DNA from: an uncultured Phascolarctobacterium sp.
GTDB taxonomy: Bacteria > Bacillota > Negativicutes > Acidaminococcales > Acidaminococcaceae
Assembly: GCA_958448515.1 (NCBI GenBank)
Contig: CAUDEF010000001.1
Coordinates: forward strand, 124,001 to 188,000
DNA: 64,000 nucleotides
Direction: 5' to 3'
The notes below the pieces were generated by a model. It was not told the DNA's origin and did no database searches. It saw nothing but the letters and a program-made list of their open reading frames with translations. The translations under genes were made by a program, and so were the position numbers. Below are positions 25,232 through 33,943 of the stretch, piece after piece; within the stretch, counting starts at the first letter, position 1, and each line of letters begins with the position of its first letter.

Positions 25232-25999
25232 CTATTTTTCCAAAATAACCTGATTAACAATTTTGCCGATGCCTTCAATTTCTACAGCCACCATATCGCC
25301 TACATGCATGGTGCCAAAGCCCATGGGCGTGCCTGTAAGTACCAGGTCGCCTGCATCTAAAGTCATGTTATGAGAGATATAGCTTAAAATCTCAAAGGGA
25401 CTGTATACCATATCATTGGTACGGGCATGCTGTTTTAATTCACCGTTAACCCATAATTTAATTTCCAGATTGCTGGGGTCAAGATCGGTTTCCAGCCACG
25501 GTCCCAGCGGACAGAAAGTATCAAAAGACTTGCAGCGCAGCCACTGAGTTTCTTTCTTTTGAATATCTACTGCCGTAATATCATTAGCACAGGTATAACC
25601 TAAAATATACTTATGTACGTCTTCAGTTTTAACGTTTTTCATGCGTTTTTTGATAACTACACCAAGCTCTGCACCATAAGCAAGCTCCTGTACATGTTTC
25701 GGCCAGATGATATTTTCACCGGTGCCGATAACTGTATGGGCAGCTTTGGCAAACAGCGCCGGTTCCTGAGGCACACTGTAGCCGCATTCATCAGCATGTG
25801 CCTGATAATTAAAGCTGACGCAGATAATCTGCTTGGGCACACAGGGAGCCAGCAGCTGCACTTCATCCAAAGCAAATACTTCATCAGTAATACGCCAGTA
25901 AGTATCAATACTGCCATATACACCGCGAATTTTACTGCCTTCAATAAAACCGATTTTTTTAGTGTTTGTTTTTTTATCAATAAACCTTACACACTTCAT
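25232..25999 (-). CDS. Fumarylacetoacetate-hydrolase family protein
   Basis: A 255-residue protein with the FAH fold. Features are CVSFNYQAHADECG (about 61-74), the metal-binding AELGVVIKKR (about 110-119), YTCANDITAVDIQ, DTFCPLGPWLETD and VLTGTPMGFGTMHVGD. Members hydrolyse or decarboxylate acylpyruvates or oxaloacetate-like acids, and the exact substrate cannot be read here. It begins three bases after the PHP gene's stop, so the two are cotranscribed. Confidence 0.87.
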   Translation of the reverse strand: MKCVRFIDKKTNTKKIGFIEGSKIRGVYGSIDTYWRITDEVFALDEVQLLAPCVPKQIICVSFNYQAHADECGYSVPQEPALFAKAAHTVIGTGENIIWPKHVQELAYGAELGVVIKKRMKNVKTEDVHKYILGYTCANDITAVDIQKKETQWLRCKSFDTFCPLGPWLETDLDPSNLEIKLWVNGELKQHARTNDMVYSPFEILSYISHNMTLDAGDLVLTGTPMGFGTMHVGDMVAVEIEGIGKIVNQVILEK

Positions 26000-26002
26000 T
26001 TT

Positions 26003-26779
26003 TTAAACCCCTAACAAATACATTTTTCTTTCTTTAAAATAAACAGGCTGCAAGTCTGCCTGCATTGCCAGCTGATTACAAACATCCATTCTTCTGCCTA
26101 CATGCTCCTGATAGTGAGCATCACTGCCTAAAGTGCAGTATTTGCCGCCAAGATAGCGGTACCGCCTGCAAATTTGCGCCAGCGCCTGCAAGGATTTTTC
26201 ATTATCAAGGCGCCTGCTGTTAATTTCCAAAGGCTTATTTTTGGCAATCAGCACGCTGAAAAGTCTGTCAAAAAGCTCCTGGTGCCTTTGCATATCAAAT
26301 TCCTTGTCTTCATAGGGCCAGTAACGGCATATATAATCAATATGCGCAAAGGCATCAAATTGCTGATGCTCCTGCACGCAAATAATTGATTCCTTTAAAA
26401 ACTCCTGGGTTACATCATCTTTATCCCGCTGATTATAAAAAGATTTTTCATAGATGTCCTTTTTATTAACGCAGTGAATAGAGCCAAGCACATAATCAAA
26501 ATTATAGGCAGCCGCAATCTTATCATTTTCTGCTGCAATATGAGTCTGCATTCCTATTTCAATGCCTGCCAGAATTTTATTGCTGCGATAAACCTGCAGT
26601 TCTTTCAAATATTCATCTATATCAAAAATAAAAGCCTCAGGATTAGTAGGATAGTCATAATCCCAGTGCTCAGTAACAATAATGCCTATATCCTGCTGTT
26701 TTCCCGCTGCTATGGCATCTTGAATATCCATATGGCTGTCACAGGAATATTGGCAATGCATGTGTGTATCAAAAATCAT
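26003..26779 (-). CDS. PHP-domain phosphatase, histidinol-phosphatase (HisK) type
   Basis: A 258-residue PHP metallophosphoesterase. Metal ligands are seen in DTHMHCQYS (4-12), TEHWDYDYP (about 36-44), GIEIGMQTH, GSIHCVNKKD and GSDAHYQEHVGRR. The family includes histidinol phosphatases, but no other his gene is nearby, so the substrate is uncertain. Cotranscribed with the downstream FAA-hydrolase gene. Confidence 0.82.
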   Translation of the reverse strand: MIFDTHMHCQYSCDSHMDIQDAIAAGKQQDIGIIVTEHWDYDYPTNPEAFIFDIDEYLKELQVYRSNKILAGIEIGMQTHIAAENDKIAAAYNFDYVLGSIHCVNKKDIYEKSFYNQRDKDDVTQEFLKESIICVQEHQQFDAFAHIDYICRYWPYEDKEFDMQRHQELFDRLFSVLIAKNKPLEINSRRLDNEKSLQALAQICRRYRYLGGKYCTLGSDAHYQEHVGRRMDVCNQLAMQADLQPVYFKERKMYLLGV

Positions 26780-26974
26780 AATTGATAATCCTTCTTTCTT
26801 TTTTCTATTTTATCAAATAGCTTTAGAAAAGAAAATATTAAATACAGCAATATTATAAATTTTAAATTTTCAAAAAACCAGCAAATTCAGGTAAGTTTTT
26901 ATCAGTACTATGTAAAAAATAACTGCTTCTGTTTTGCATCAATCTTTTAATATACTGCTTAGCTAAAATAAAAA

Positions 26975-27000
26975 AGGTACTGCCTTACTGAGCAGTACCT
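26975..27000 (-). terminator. Terminator of ychF
   Basis: AGGTACTGC/GCAGTACCT stem with a minus-strand T run, eight bases after the stop. The region 26780-26974 is AT-rich, and I see nothing else in it. Confidence 0.85.
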
Positions 27001-27007
27001 TAAAATT

Positions 27008-28114
27008 TTATACATTAAAGCGGAATTCTACTACATCGCCATCCTGCATAACGTATTCTTTGCCTTCAAGACGAACCAGACCTTTTTCACGGGCAGCAGC
27101 CTTACTGCCGCAGGCAACCAGATCATCATAGGAAACAATTTCCGCACGGATAAATCCACGTTCAAAGTCGGTATGAATTTTGCCTGCTGCCTGAGGAGCT
27201 TTAGTACCTCTGGTAATGGTCCAGGCACGTACTTCAATTTCACCCGCAGTCAGATAAGTCATCAGACCCAAAAGTTTAAAGCCTGCACGAATAAGTCTGT
27301 CCAGACCGGTTTCTTCAAGTCCGGCCATTTCCAAAAATTCTTTGGCTTCTTCATCCGGAAGCTCAGCAATTTCACTTTCCATTTTAGCAGAAACAACAAT
27401 AACTTCAGCATTTTCTTCTGCCGCATATTTTTTTACTGCCTGTACATGAACATTGCCGGAAGGATCAGCAACTTCACCTTCAGCTACATTGGTTACATAC
27501 AAAACAGGCTTCATAGTCAAAAGATGCAGCTCTTTCAGCATATCTTTTTCTTCGTCGGTAAGTTCAACGCGGCGGGCAGGAATAACTTCGCCAAGGCCAG
27601 CCAGAACTTTTTCCAGTACAGCTTTTTCAAGGGCAATTTTTTTATCGCCTGTTTTTAACAATTTGGTGATACGTTCCATACGTTTTTCGATGGTTTCCAT
27701 ATCAGCAAGGCATAATTCGGTATTGATAATCTCAATGTCACGCAGCGGATCAATGCTGCCTTCCACGTGAGTAATGTTGCCATCTTCAAAGCAGCGTACT
27801 ACCTGTGCTACAGCATCTACTTCACGAATGTGGGATAAGAATTTATTACCCAGACCCTCGCCTTTGGACGCGCCTTTTACAAGACCTGCAATATCAACAA
27901 AGCGCATAGCTGCCGGTACAATTTTCTTTGCATGAACCATATCACTTAAAACCTGCAGACGTTTATCAGGTACATCTACAACACCCACATTGGGCTCTAT
28001 TGTGCAGAACGGATAGTTAGCCGCTTCTGCACCAGCTTTGGTAATAGCATTAAAAAGTGTACTTTTGCCTACGTTAGGCAATCCTACAATACCTACTTCT
28101 AAATTTGTGCTCAA
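27008..28114 (-). CDS. ychF: Ribosome-associated ATPase/GTPase YchF (Ola1 family)
   Basis: A 368-residue Obg-related P-loop protein that prefers ATP. The Walker A motif GLPNVGKSTLF lies at about 11-21, DIAGLVKGASKGEGLGN at about 74-90 and the altered G4 motif NVAE near 208, followed by a coiled coil and a C-terminal TGS domain. It starts with TTG at 28114, with AAGGAG upstream. Universally conserved and tied to translation and stress responses. Confidence 0.94.
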   Translation of the reverse strand: MSTNLEVGIVGLPNVGKSTLFNAITKAGAEAANYPFCTIEPNVGVVDVPDKRLQVLSDMVHAKKIVPAAMRFVDIAGLVKGASKGEGLGNKFLSHIREVDAVAQVVRCFEDGNITHVEGSIDPLRDIEIINTELCLADMETIEKRMERITKLLKTGDKKIALEKAVLEKVLAGLGEVIPARRVELTDEEKDMLKELHLLTMKPVLYVTNVAEGEVADPSGNVHVQAVKKYAAEENAEVIVVSAKMESEIAELPDEEAKEFLEMAGLEETGLDRLIRAGFKLLGLMTYLTAGEIEVRAWTITRGTKAPQAAGKIHTDFERGFIRAEIVSYDDLVACGSKAAAREKGLVRLEGKEYVMQDGDVVEFRFNV

Positions 28115-28216
28115 AACAATCGCTCCTTATATTTATCAAATTAGTCCTTAAATAATATCTTTATCTGTTTATTTTACAATAACCGCATTATTTATGCAAT
28201 TATATTCCCCGGGAAA

Positions 28217-28472
28217 TTATCCTTTCCCAACCATATTAAGCAGATGATACAATAACTTAACGCCATAGGCCATAATAATTATTCCGCAGATAACCTATGC
28301 CAAAAAAGCAGGCTCCTGCAAGCGTAATGTCAAAAAAGATTACTATTATGGCTCCAAGCAGACTGCGCCAGAACCCTGCATTTAAAGAGTTATTAATAAC
28401 ATATAAATTCTGCATCCCTATGGGCGCCACATAAGCCAGACCTAAAACAAGCCCCTGCCAATAATATTCCAT
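28217..28472 (-). pseudogene. Remnant of a LysE/ArgO-family amino-acid exporter gene
   Basis: The first 70 or so residues from the ATG at 28472 (MEYYWQGLVLGLAYVAPIG, QNLYVINNSLNAG) match the N-terminus of LysE-type exporters. The frame stops at 28257. One frame over, the same DNA reads GIIIMAYGVKLLYHLLNMVG and ends at 28217, which fits the usual C-terminus of this family. Total length is 256 bases against roughly 600 for an intact gene, so about 340 internal bases are gone and the frame is shifted. Non-functional as it stands. Confidence 0.8.
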
Positions 28473-28550
28473 ATATTTTTCCCACCAATTGACAACTAAA
28501 AAAATCAGCACTAAAATATTACTGCCTATAATTACTGCAAGGAGTCAGAT

Positions 28551-29195
28551 ATGTCCAATATCAAATATAAAAAACTTACAACATTATCATTACTGTGTGC
28601 CATGGCCTATCTCGTCATGGTTGCCGTACGCATCCCAGTAGTTCTTTTTCTGAAATATGAACCTAAGGATGTTATCATTACCCTGGGCGGTTTTATTTTC
28701 GGCCCTTTGGCAAGTGCCAGTATTTCTCTGATTGTTTCCATACTGGAAATGCTCACAGTCAGCGATACAGGCATTATTGGTCTGATTATGAATATCCTTG
28801 CCAGCTGCAGCTTTGCCTGCACTGCCGCCTGGATTTACAAACATCATCATAATCTTCGCGGAGCGCTGACAGGCCTGCTTGCCGGAACAGCAGCTCTGAC
28901 AGTAACCATGCTGGTTTGGAATTATATCTTCCTGCCTGTCTTTCTTAATTTTCCAAGAGCCGAAGTGGCAAAACTGCTGCTGCCGGCAATTCTGCCGTTC
29001 AATTTGCTGAAGGGCGCATTAAACTCTGCTTTGATTTTACTGCTTTATAAACATATTATCACCGGATTGCGCAGTTATGGTTTGCTGCCTGAGAGCAATA
29101 CCACACCCTCAGTAAAAAAATCATTGCTTGTTCTGGCAGGCTTTCTGCTTATAACATGTATATTAGTCATTCTGTCCATGCGCCAGATAATCTGA
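28551..29195 (+). CDS. ribU: ECF transporter S component, riboflavin (RibU-like)
   Basis: A 214-residue membrane protein with about six segments. The region LKYEPKDVIITLGGFIFGPLAS (about 34-55) is the RibU hallmark (KYxPxDVP...GGFxFGP), followed by SLIVSILEMLT and a long C-terminal hydrophobic tail. It would bind riboflavin and use shared ECF ATPases encoded elsewhere. I see no FMN riboswitch in the short upstream gap. AAGGAG precedes the ATG. Divergent from the lysE remnant. Confidence 0.8.
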   Translation: MSNIKYKKLTTLSLLCAMAYLVMVAVRIPVVLFLKYEPKDVIITLGGFIFGPLASASISLIVSILEMLTVSDTGIIGLIMNILASCSFACTAAWIYKHHHNLRGALTGLLAGTAALTVTMLVWNYIFLPVFLNFPRAEVAKLLLPAILPFNLLKGALNSALILLLYKHIITGLRSYGLLPESNTTPSVKKSLLVLAGFLLITCILVILSMRQII

Positions 29196-29220
29196 AAAGG
29201 GATGTTTTAAACATCCCTTT
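29196..29220. terminator. Bidirectional intrinsic terminator
   Basis: AAAGGGATGTTTTAAACATCCCTTT followed by T on the plus strand, between ribU and convergent glpK. Confidence 0.88.
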
Positions 29221-29222
29221 TT

Positions 29223-30710
29223 TTATATGCGTACAGACGCCGCTTTTACTGCATTATGCCATCCATTGAGCAGACTTTCTCTTTTTGCCTGTCGCATAGC
29301 CGGCTTAAACTCTGCAGCAATTACATGATTAGCGCGTATTTCTTCCTTGCTCTTCCAGTAGCCTACGGCAAGGCCTGCCAGATAAGCAGCTCCCATAGCT
29401 GTTGTTTCTACGCAGTAAGGACGTACCACACTGACATCTAAAATATCTGCCTGAAATTGCATCAGAAAATCATTGTCACAGGCACCGCCATCTACACGCA
29501 TGGAGGTAATATCTATGCCGCAGTCTTCCTTCATTGCCGCCAGAACATCGTGTACCTGATAAGCAATGGACTCCAAAGTAGCACGGATAATATGACAGCG
29601 GTTAACACCTCTGGTAATGCCTACAATAGCACCTCTGGCATACTGATCCCAGTATGGTGCGCCAAGTCCGACAAAAGCCGGTACTACATAACAGCCGTTA
29701 GAATCTGTTACTGATTTTGCCAGATGCTCAGAATCTGCCGCATCGCGAATCAGTCCCAGTTCATCACGCAGCCACTGAATGGCAGCACCTACAACAAAGA
29801 TGGACCCTTCCAGAGCATATTCTACTTTTCCATCCACGCCCCAGGCAATGGTAGTTACCAGTCCGTTTTGTGAGCATACAGGCTCTGTACCTGTATTCAT
29901 CAGCATAAAGCCGCCTGTGCCGTAAGTATTTTTTACTTCGCCCTGCTCAAAACAGGTCTGACCAAAGAGCGCGCATTGCTGATCTCCTCCGGCACCGGCA
30001 ATGGGTACTGCTTCACCAAACATTTTCTCATCAGTATAGCCATAAACACAGCTGGAAGGCTTAACTTCCGGCAGGATATTGTGCGGAATATTCAGCAGAC
30101 GCAGAATTTCTTCATCCCATTTTAAAGTATGAATATTAAACAGCATGGTTCTTGAGGCATTGGAATAATCTGTAACATGCACTTCACCGCCTGTCAGCTT
30201 CCAGATAATCCAGCTGTCAATAGTGCCAAAAACCAGCTCGCCTTTTTCCGCTCTCTGTCGTGCGCCTGCAACATTATCAAGCAGCCAGCGCAGTTTTGTG
30301 CCTGAAAAATACGCATCTAAAACAAGACCCGTTTTCTGACGGAAAAATTCTGCCATTCCCATATTTTTCAGTTCATCACAATATCCTGCTGTACGGCGGC
30401 ACTGCCATACAATAGCTTTATGTACAGGTCTGCCGGTTGTTTTATCCCACAGCACAGTAGTTTCGCGCTGGTTTGTAATGCCGATACCGGCTACATCTTT
30501 TAAAGTAATATCAATTTTACTCATTGCTTCATACATCAGGCCCATCTGTGTTGCCCAGATTTCTTCAGCATCATGCTCAACCCAGCCGGGCTGAGGAAAA
30601 TACTGGGTAAACTCTTTTTGCGCCGCACTGCAGATGCGTCCGTTTTTATCAAATAAAATGCAGCGGCAGCTTGTTGTACCAAGATCCAGTGCCATAATAT
30701 ATTTGCTCAT
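29223..30710 (-). CDS. glpK: Glycerol kinase
   Basis: Phosphorylates glycerol to sn-glycerol 3-phosphate. N-terminal ALDLGTTSCRCILFD binds ATP. The conserved WEHDAEEIW-type segment (VEHDAEEIWATQ), GITNQRETTVLWDK, GTGGFMLMNTG and GLGAPYWDQYARG follow. At about 495 residues it is of normal size. I chose the ATG at 30710, eight bases after GGGAG; a start at 30725 would overlap that site. No glpF or glpD is adjacent. Confidence 0.95.
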   Translation of the reverse strand: MSKYIMALDLGTTSCRCILFDKNGRICSAAQKEFTQYFPQPGWVEHDAEEIWATQMGLMYEAMSKIDITLKDVAGIGITNQRETTVLWDKTTGRPVHKAIVWQCRRTAGYCDELKNMGMAEFFRQKTGLVLDAYFSGTKLRWLLDNVAGARQRAEKGELVFGTIDSWIIWKLTGGEVHVTDYSNASRTMLFNIHTLKWDEEILRLLNIPHNILPEVKPSSCVYGYTDEKMFGEAVPIAGAGGDQQCALFGQTCFEQGEVKNTYGTGGFMLMNTGTEPVCSQNGLVTTIAWGVDGKVEYALEGSIFVVGAAIQWLRDELGLIRDAADSEHLAKSVTDSNGCYVVPAFVGLGAPYWDQYARGAIVGITRGVNRCHIIRATLESIAYQVHDVLAAMKEDCGIDITSMRVDGGACDNDFLMQFQADILDVSVVRPYCVETTAMGAAYLAGLAVGYWKSKEEIRANHVIAAEFKPAMRQAKRESLLNGWHNAVKAASVRI

Positions 30711-30749
30711 TGTTATCGCTCCCATGTTTAAAGTAAAATATCACAAAAA

Positions 30750-30775
30750 AAGAACGCCGTTTTGCAGGCGTTCTT
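30750..30775 (-). terminator. Terminator of the exported unknown gene
   Basis: AAGAACGCC/GGCGTTCTT stem with a minus-strand T run, between the 236-residue gene and glpK. Confidence 0.85.
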
Positions 30776-30791
30776 TTGCTTACGGTAATAC

Positions 30792-31502
30792 TCAGTAGCC
30801 CATTAATTTATTGGCAAAATTACGCATTGCCTGATTAGGTACCTGTTTAAAATCAGCCGGCGGAAGTGCAAAAGCTTTTTCCGCATCAACTATCATACTG
30901 CATTCAGTTACTTTAAATAAAGGCAGATAGCTTACTTCATAGCCTACCCACTTATTAGTGTCTTTTTCAAAGTAAAAGTAAAGCTCGTTGCTGCCTTTAA
31001 CCATTTTATCATAGTCATAACCGGAAACAGCATCATAACCGCCCTCCGGCTTATTGGCAAACCAGCTGATTAAAGTTTCTGCAAAAGGCATGCTCATGCC
31101 CGGCAGTTCAGGCAGTCTGTCATAGGTTTTATTGGCATAATCTATGGTGTACCAGTAGCCGCCTTTAACAAAAGTATTGCTTTCGCTGATTACATTGCCG
31201 TCACCATCAGTAATGGTAACATGTTCAGCGTTAATGCCGTTCATTTCGTTATATTCTGTTCTGACATTACGCACTTTCTGAGCATTGATCAATTTGCCGT
31301 AGGCTTCCGGCGTCAGAATATCCGCCATATCAATTTTCTGCTCTACGACAAGATGTACAGCGTGTTTATCACTGTTTAAGGTTTCACCCAAAACTTCAAA
31401 AGTTCTCTGTCCCGGATTATAGGCAAAACACACTGCTGTAAAAAATATTGTCATTATGCCGGCAAGTACGGCTGTTAAGCACGATTTTTTCATAGTCTTC
31501 AC
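30792..31502 (-). CDS. Exported protein of unknown function
   Basis: A 236-residue protein with a signal peptide (MKTMKKS, hydrophobic core, cleavage near VCFAY at about 28). The mature part alternates beta-type segments, for example VHLVVEQKIDMAD, GGYWYTIDYANKTYDRLPEL and NELYFYFEKDTNKWVGYEVS. Such strand pairs recall outer-membrane lipoprotein-carrier-like folds (LolA-type), but I cannot confirm this. Monocistronic. Family not recognised. Confidence 0.65.
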   Translation of the reverse strand: MKTMKKSCLTAVLAGIMTIFFTAVCFAYNPGQRTFEVLGETLNSDKHAVHLVVEQKIDMADILTPEAYGKLINAQKVRNVRTEYNEMNGINAEHVTITDGDGNVISESNTFVKGGYWYTIDYANKTYDRLPELPGMSMPFAETLISWFANKPEGGYDAVSGYDYDKMVKGSNELYFYFEKDTNKWVGYEVSYLPLFKVTECSMIVDAEKAFALPPADFKQVPNQAMRNFANKLMGY

Positions 31503-31562
31503 CTCATCTGTACTTTAATACTGTAATTATATCATATTTCCGCAAAAAAATGCCAAAACAAA

Positions 31563-31586
31563 AACACATCTCCGAAGAGATGTGTT
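31563..31586 (-). terminator. Terminator of the liv operon
   Basis: AACACATCTC-CGAA-GAGATGTGTT with T on the minus strand, just after the DUF951 stop codon. Confidence 0.85.
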
Positions 31587-31590
31587 TTTA

Positions 31591-31791
31591 TTATTCTTCT
31601 GCAGACTTCTCTACAGATTTAACTGCCTTTTCAAATTTTACCCTTGGGAGCATAACAAAATGCCCACAACCACAGCATTTCATGCCAAAATCCATACCGG
31701 TACGAGTAATTTCCCATTTACTGCTGCCGCAGGGATGAGCTTTTTTCATATTAACAATATCGCCAACATGAAAAACAACATTCTTCAGCAT
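31591..31791 (-). CDS. DUF951 family protein
   Basis: A 66-residue basic protein with the DUF951 pattern: VGDIVNMKKAHPCGSSKWEI, then MDFGMKCCGCGHFVMLPRVKFEK. His and Cys residues (HPCG, KCCGCGH) could bind zinc. These proteins often lie beside ychF or origin genes in Firmicutes, and the function is unknown. Starts three bases after the CBS-ACT gene's stop, so it is part of the liv transcript. Confidence 0.85.
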   Translation of the reverse strand: MLKNVVFHVGDIVNMKKAHPCGSSKWEITRTGMDFGMKCCGCGHFVMLPRVKFEKAVKSVEKSAEE

Positions 31792-31793
31792 TA

Positions 31794-32450
31794 TCAGATA
31801 CCTTCAAAAGTCATTACGTCGGTTACAGTATAGCCTGCTTCTCTGATCTGCTCAATAATATCCATACCATGGTTGGTCAAATCGGCACGGATAGTGATTT
31901 CTGCTGTACCATCCTGATTTTGCATGGAAACAATGGAAATAATATTAATATTGTTATCTTTAAACAGATTACTGAGTTCTGCAACTACACCAACTTTGTC
32001 GCTGGCATCAATGGTAATACGGGTACTGTTGCGGTCCATGCTCATAATTTCTACAAAGGCACGGAAAACGTCAGTCTGAGAAATAATACCGCACAGTTTA
32101 TTGTTCAGATCAACAACCGGCAGAGCATTTACTCTGTGTTTGTACAGTTTGTAGGCAACATATTCAATAGTATCATCAGCATTAACTGTTATAACAGCTC
32201 TGCTCATAATATCGCGCACTTTTAATTTTCCCAGAAGATAATTTGCTTCATAGCGGGATAAAGTGCTGGCATCACTGGGTGACGCACGGCCAATATCATC
32301 AACGGTAATAATACCGCGAATGCGTTGTATATCGTCAACAACAGGCAGGCTGATTAAATTTTTGCCGCGCATGATTTCACGCGCTTCCAGCATGGACTGA
32401 TCTTCACTTACTGTTACAACAGTAGGAGTCATAAAGTCTTTTACTAACAT
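31794..32450 (-). CDS. CBS-domain pair plus ACT-domain regulatory protein (AcuB-like)
   Basis: A 218-residue cytoplasmic protein. Two CBS domains (about 1-60 beginning VKDFMTPTVVTVSEDQ, and about 75-132 beginning KVRDIMSRAVITVNADD) are followed by an ACT domain (about 140-212) with TRITIDASDKVGVVAELSNLF. CBS pairs bind adenosyl ligands and ACT domains bind amino acids. Its place 15 bases after livF suggests it senses branched-chain amino acids or energy charge for this transporter (inference). GAGGAGGG precedes the ATG. Confidence 0.85.
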   Translation of the reverse strand: MLVKDFMTPTVVTVSEDQSMLEAREIMRGKNLISLPVVDDIQRIRGIITVDDIGRASPSDASTLSRYEANYLLGKLKVRDIMSRAVITVNADDTIEYVAYKLYKHRVNALPVVDLNNKLCGIISQTDVFRAFVEIMSMDRNSTRITIDASDKVGVVAELSNLFKDNNINIISIVSMQNQDGTAEITIRADLTNHGMDIIEQIREAGYTVTDVMTFEGI

Positions 32451-32465
32451 AAGTATACCCTCCTC

Positions 32466-33170
32466 TTAGCCACCAAGATATGCTTTGCGTACAGCCTCGC
32501 TGCTGGCAAGCTCTTTGGCAGTACCGCTTAAAGTAATGCGGCCTGTTTCCAGAACATAAGCTTTATCGGCAATGGACAAAGCCATATTAGCATTTTGCTC
32601 TACCAAAAGTACAGTTGTTCCGCTGGCATTTATTTCTTTTATTATATTAAAGATTTCTTTAATAAGCAATGGTGCCAAACCCATGGAAGGTTCGTCCAAA
32701 AGCAGCAGCTTCGGACGGCTCATCAGCGCACGGCCCATAGCCAGCATTTGCTGTTCACCGCCGGAAAGAGTACCGGACAGCTGGTTTTTACGTTCTAAAA
32801 GACGGGGAAACTTTTTGAAAACTTCTTCCATATCATGAGCAATACCATCTTTATCTTTACGCAGATAAGCACCCAGCTCCAGATTTTCCATTACTGTCAT
32901 GTTGGCAAATACATGACGTCCTTCAGGAACCTGGCATAAGCCCATACCAACAATTTTATGTGCCGGAACACCGGAAATATCTTTATCTTCATATATGATT
33001 CTGCCGGATTTAGGTTTAATCAAACCGGAAATAGTGCGCAGTGTTGTAGATTTGCCTGCGCCGTTAGAGCCTATCAAAGCCACAATCTCACCATCGGGAA
33101 CATCCAGGCTGATGCCTTTAATAGCGTGAATAGCGCCGTAATAGACATTGATATCTTCAACTCTTAACAT
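32466..33170 (-). CDS. livF: Branched-chain amino-acid ABC transporter ATPase LivF
   Basis: A 234-residue ATPase: Walker A GSNGAGKSTT (about 34-43), signature LSGGEQQMLAMGRAL (about 134-148), and Walker B LLLLDEPSMGLAP. The short length and VPEGRHVFANMTVMENL motif mark LivF rather than LivG. Its start overlaps the livG stop by one base (TAATG), giving coupled translation. Confidence 0.93.
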   Translation of the reverse strand: MLRVEDINVYYGAIHAIKGISLDVPDGEIVALIGSNGAGKSTTLRTISGLIKPKSGRIIYEDKDISGVPAHKIVGMGLCQVPEGRHVFANMTVMENLELGAYLRKDKDGIAHDMEEVFKKFPRLLERKNQLSGTLSGGEQQMLAMGRALMSRPKLLLLDEPSMGLAPLLIKEIFNIIKEINASGTTVLLVEQNANMALSIADKAYVLETGRITLSGTAKELASSEAVRKAYLGG

Positions 33171-33943
33171 TAGTTGATTACCTCCTCGCCTAAATATGCC
33201 TCAATTACGCGGCTGTTGGATTTAATTTCATCAGGAGTACCTTCTGCAATCAGGCAACCGTACTCCAATACATAAATACGTTCGCAAACGCCCATTACCA
33301 GGCTCATATCATGTTCAATCAGAAGAATGGACAGTTTAAATTCTCTTCTGATCCAGCGAATCATTTCCATTAATTCTTTAGTTTCCTGCGGATTCATGCC
33401 TGCAGCAGGTTCATCAAGAAGCAGAAGTTTAGGCTCAGTAGCCAGTGCGCGGGCAATTTCCAGTCTTCTTTGTTCGCCATACGGAAGATTTTTGGCAATT
33501 TCATAAGCTTTATCTTCCAGATGGAAAATTTTCAAAAGCTCAAGAGCCTTTTTAGTAATAGCATCTTCTTCTTTCAGATATTTTCCTGTACGGGTTATCG
33601 CATCAAAAAGATTGTAAGAAACATGCATATTATAAGCAATTTTTACATTGTCAATAACAGTAAGTTCAGAGAACAGACGAATGTTTTGGAAGGTTCTCGC
33701 CATACCCATCTGGGTTACCTGATAAGATTTTTTACCGCTGCTTTTTTGGCCGCCAAAGTAAATATCACCTTCGGTAGGAGTATAAACACCGGTAATCATA
33801 TTAAATGCAGTTGTTTTTCCTGCACCGTTAGGGCCGATAAGACCGATCAGTTCGCCCTCATCGATATGCATAGTCAGGTTGGAAACGGCACGCAGGCCGC
33901 CGAAAACCATGGATATATTATTTACCTTCAGCAGCTCTGCCAT
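33170..33943 (-). CDS. livG: Branched-chain amino-acid ABC transporter ATPase LivG
   Basis: A 257-residue ATPase: Walker A GPNGAGKTT (about 37-45), ARTFQNIRLFSELTV typical of LivG, signature LPYGEQRRLEIARAL and Walker B LLLLDEPAAGMNP. It overlaps the end of livM by 26 bases, with its GGAGG ribosome site inside livM. The dimer with LivF drives the transporter. Confidence 0.93.
   Translation of the reverse strand: MAELLKVNNISMVFGGLRAVSNLTMHIDEGELIGLIGPNGAGKTTAFNMITGVYTPTEGDIYFGGQKSSGKKSYQVTQMGMARTFQNIRLFSELTVIDNVKIAYNMHVSYNLFDAITRTGKYLKEEDAITKKALELLKIFHLEDKAYEIAKNLPYGEQRRLEIARALATEPKLLLLDEPAAGMNPQETKELMEMIRWIRREFKLSILLIEHDMSLVMGVCERIYVLEYGCLIAEGTPDEIKSNSRVIEAYLGEEVIN

Noticed and set aside
28257..28511. 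An intact 84-residue membrane protein gene
   Set aside because: It is the N-terminal fragment of a LysE exporter; the matching C-terminus continues in another frame, so it is a pseudogene.
28512..28550. FMN riboswitch before ribU
   Set aside because: Only about 40 bases separate ribU from the neighbouring remnant and none of the FMN aptamer's conserved segments are visible.
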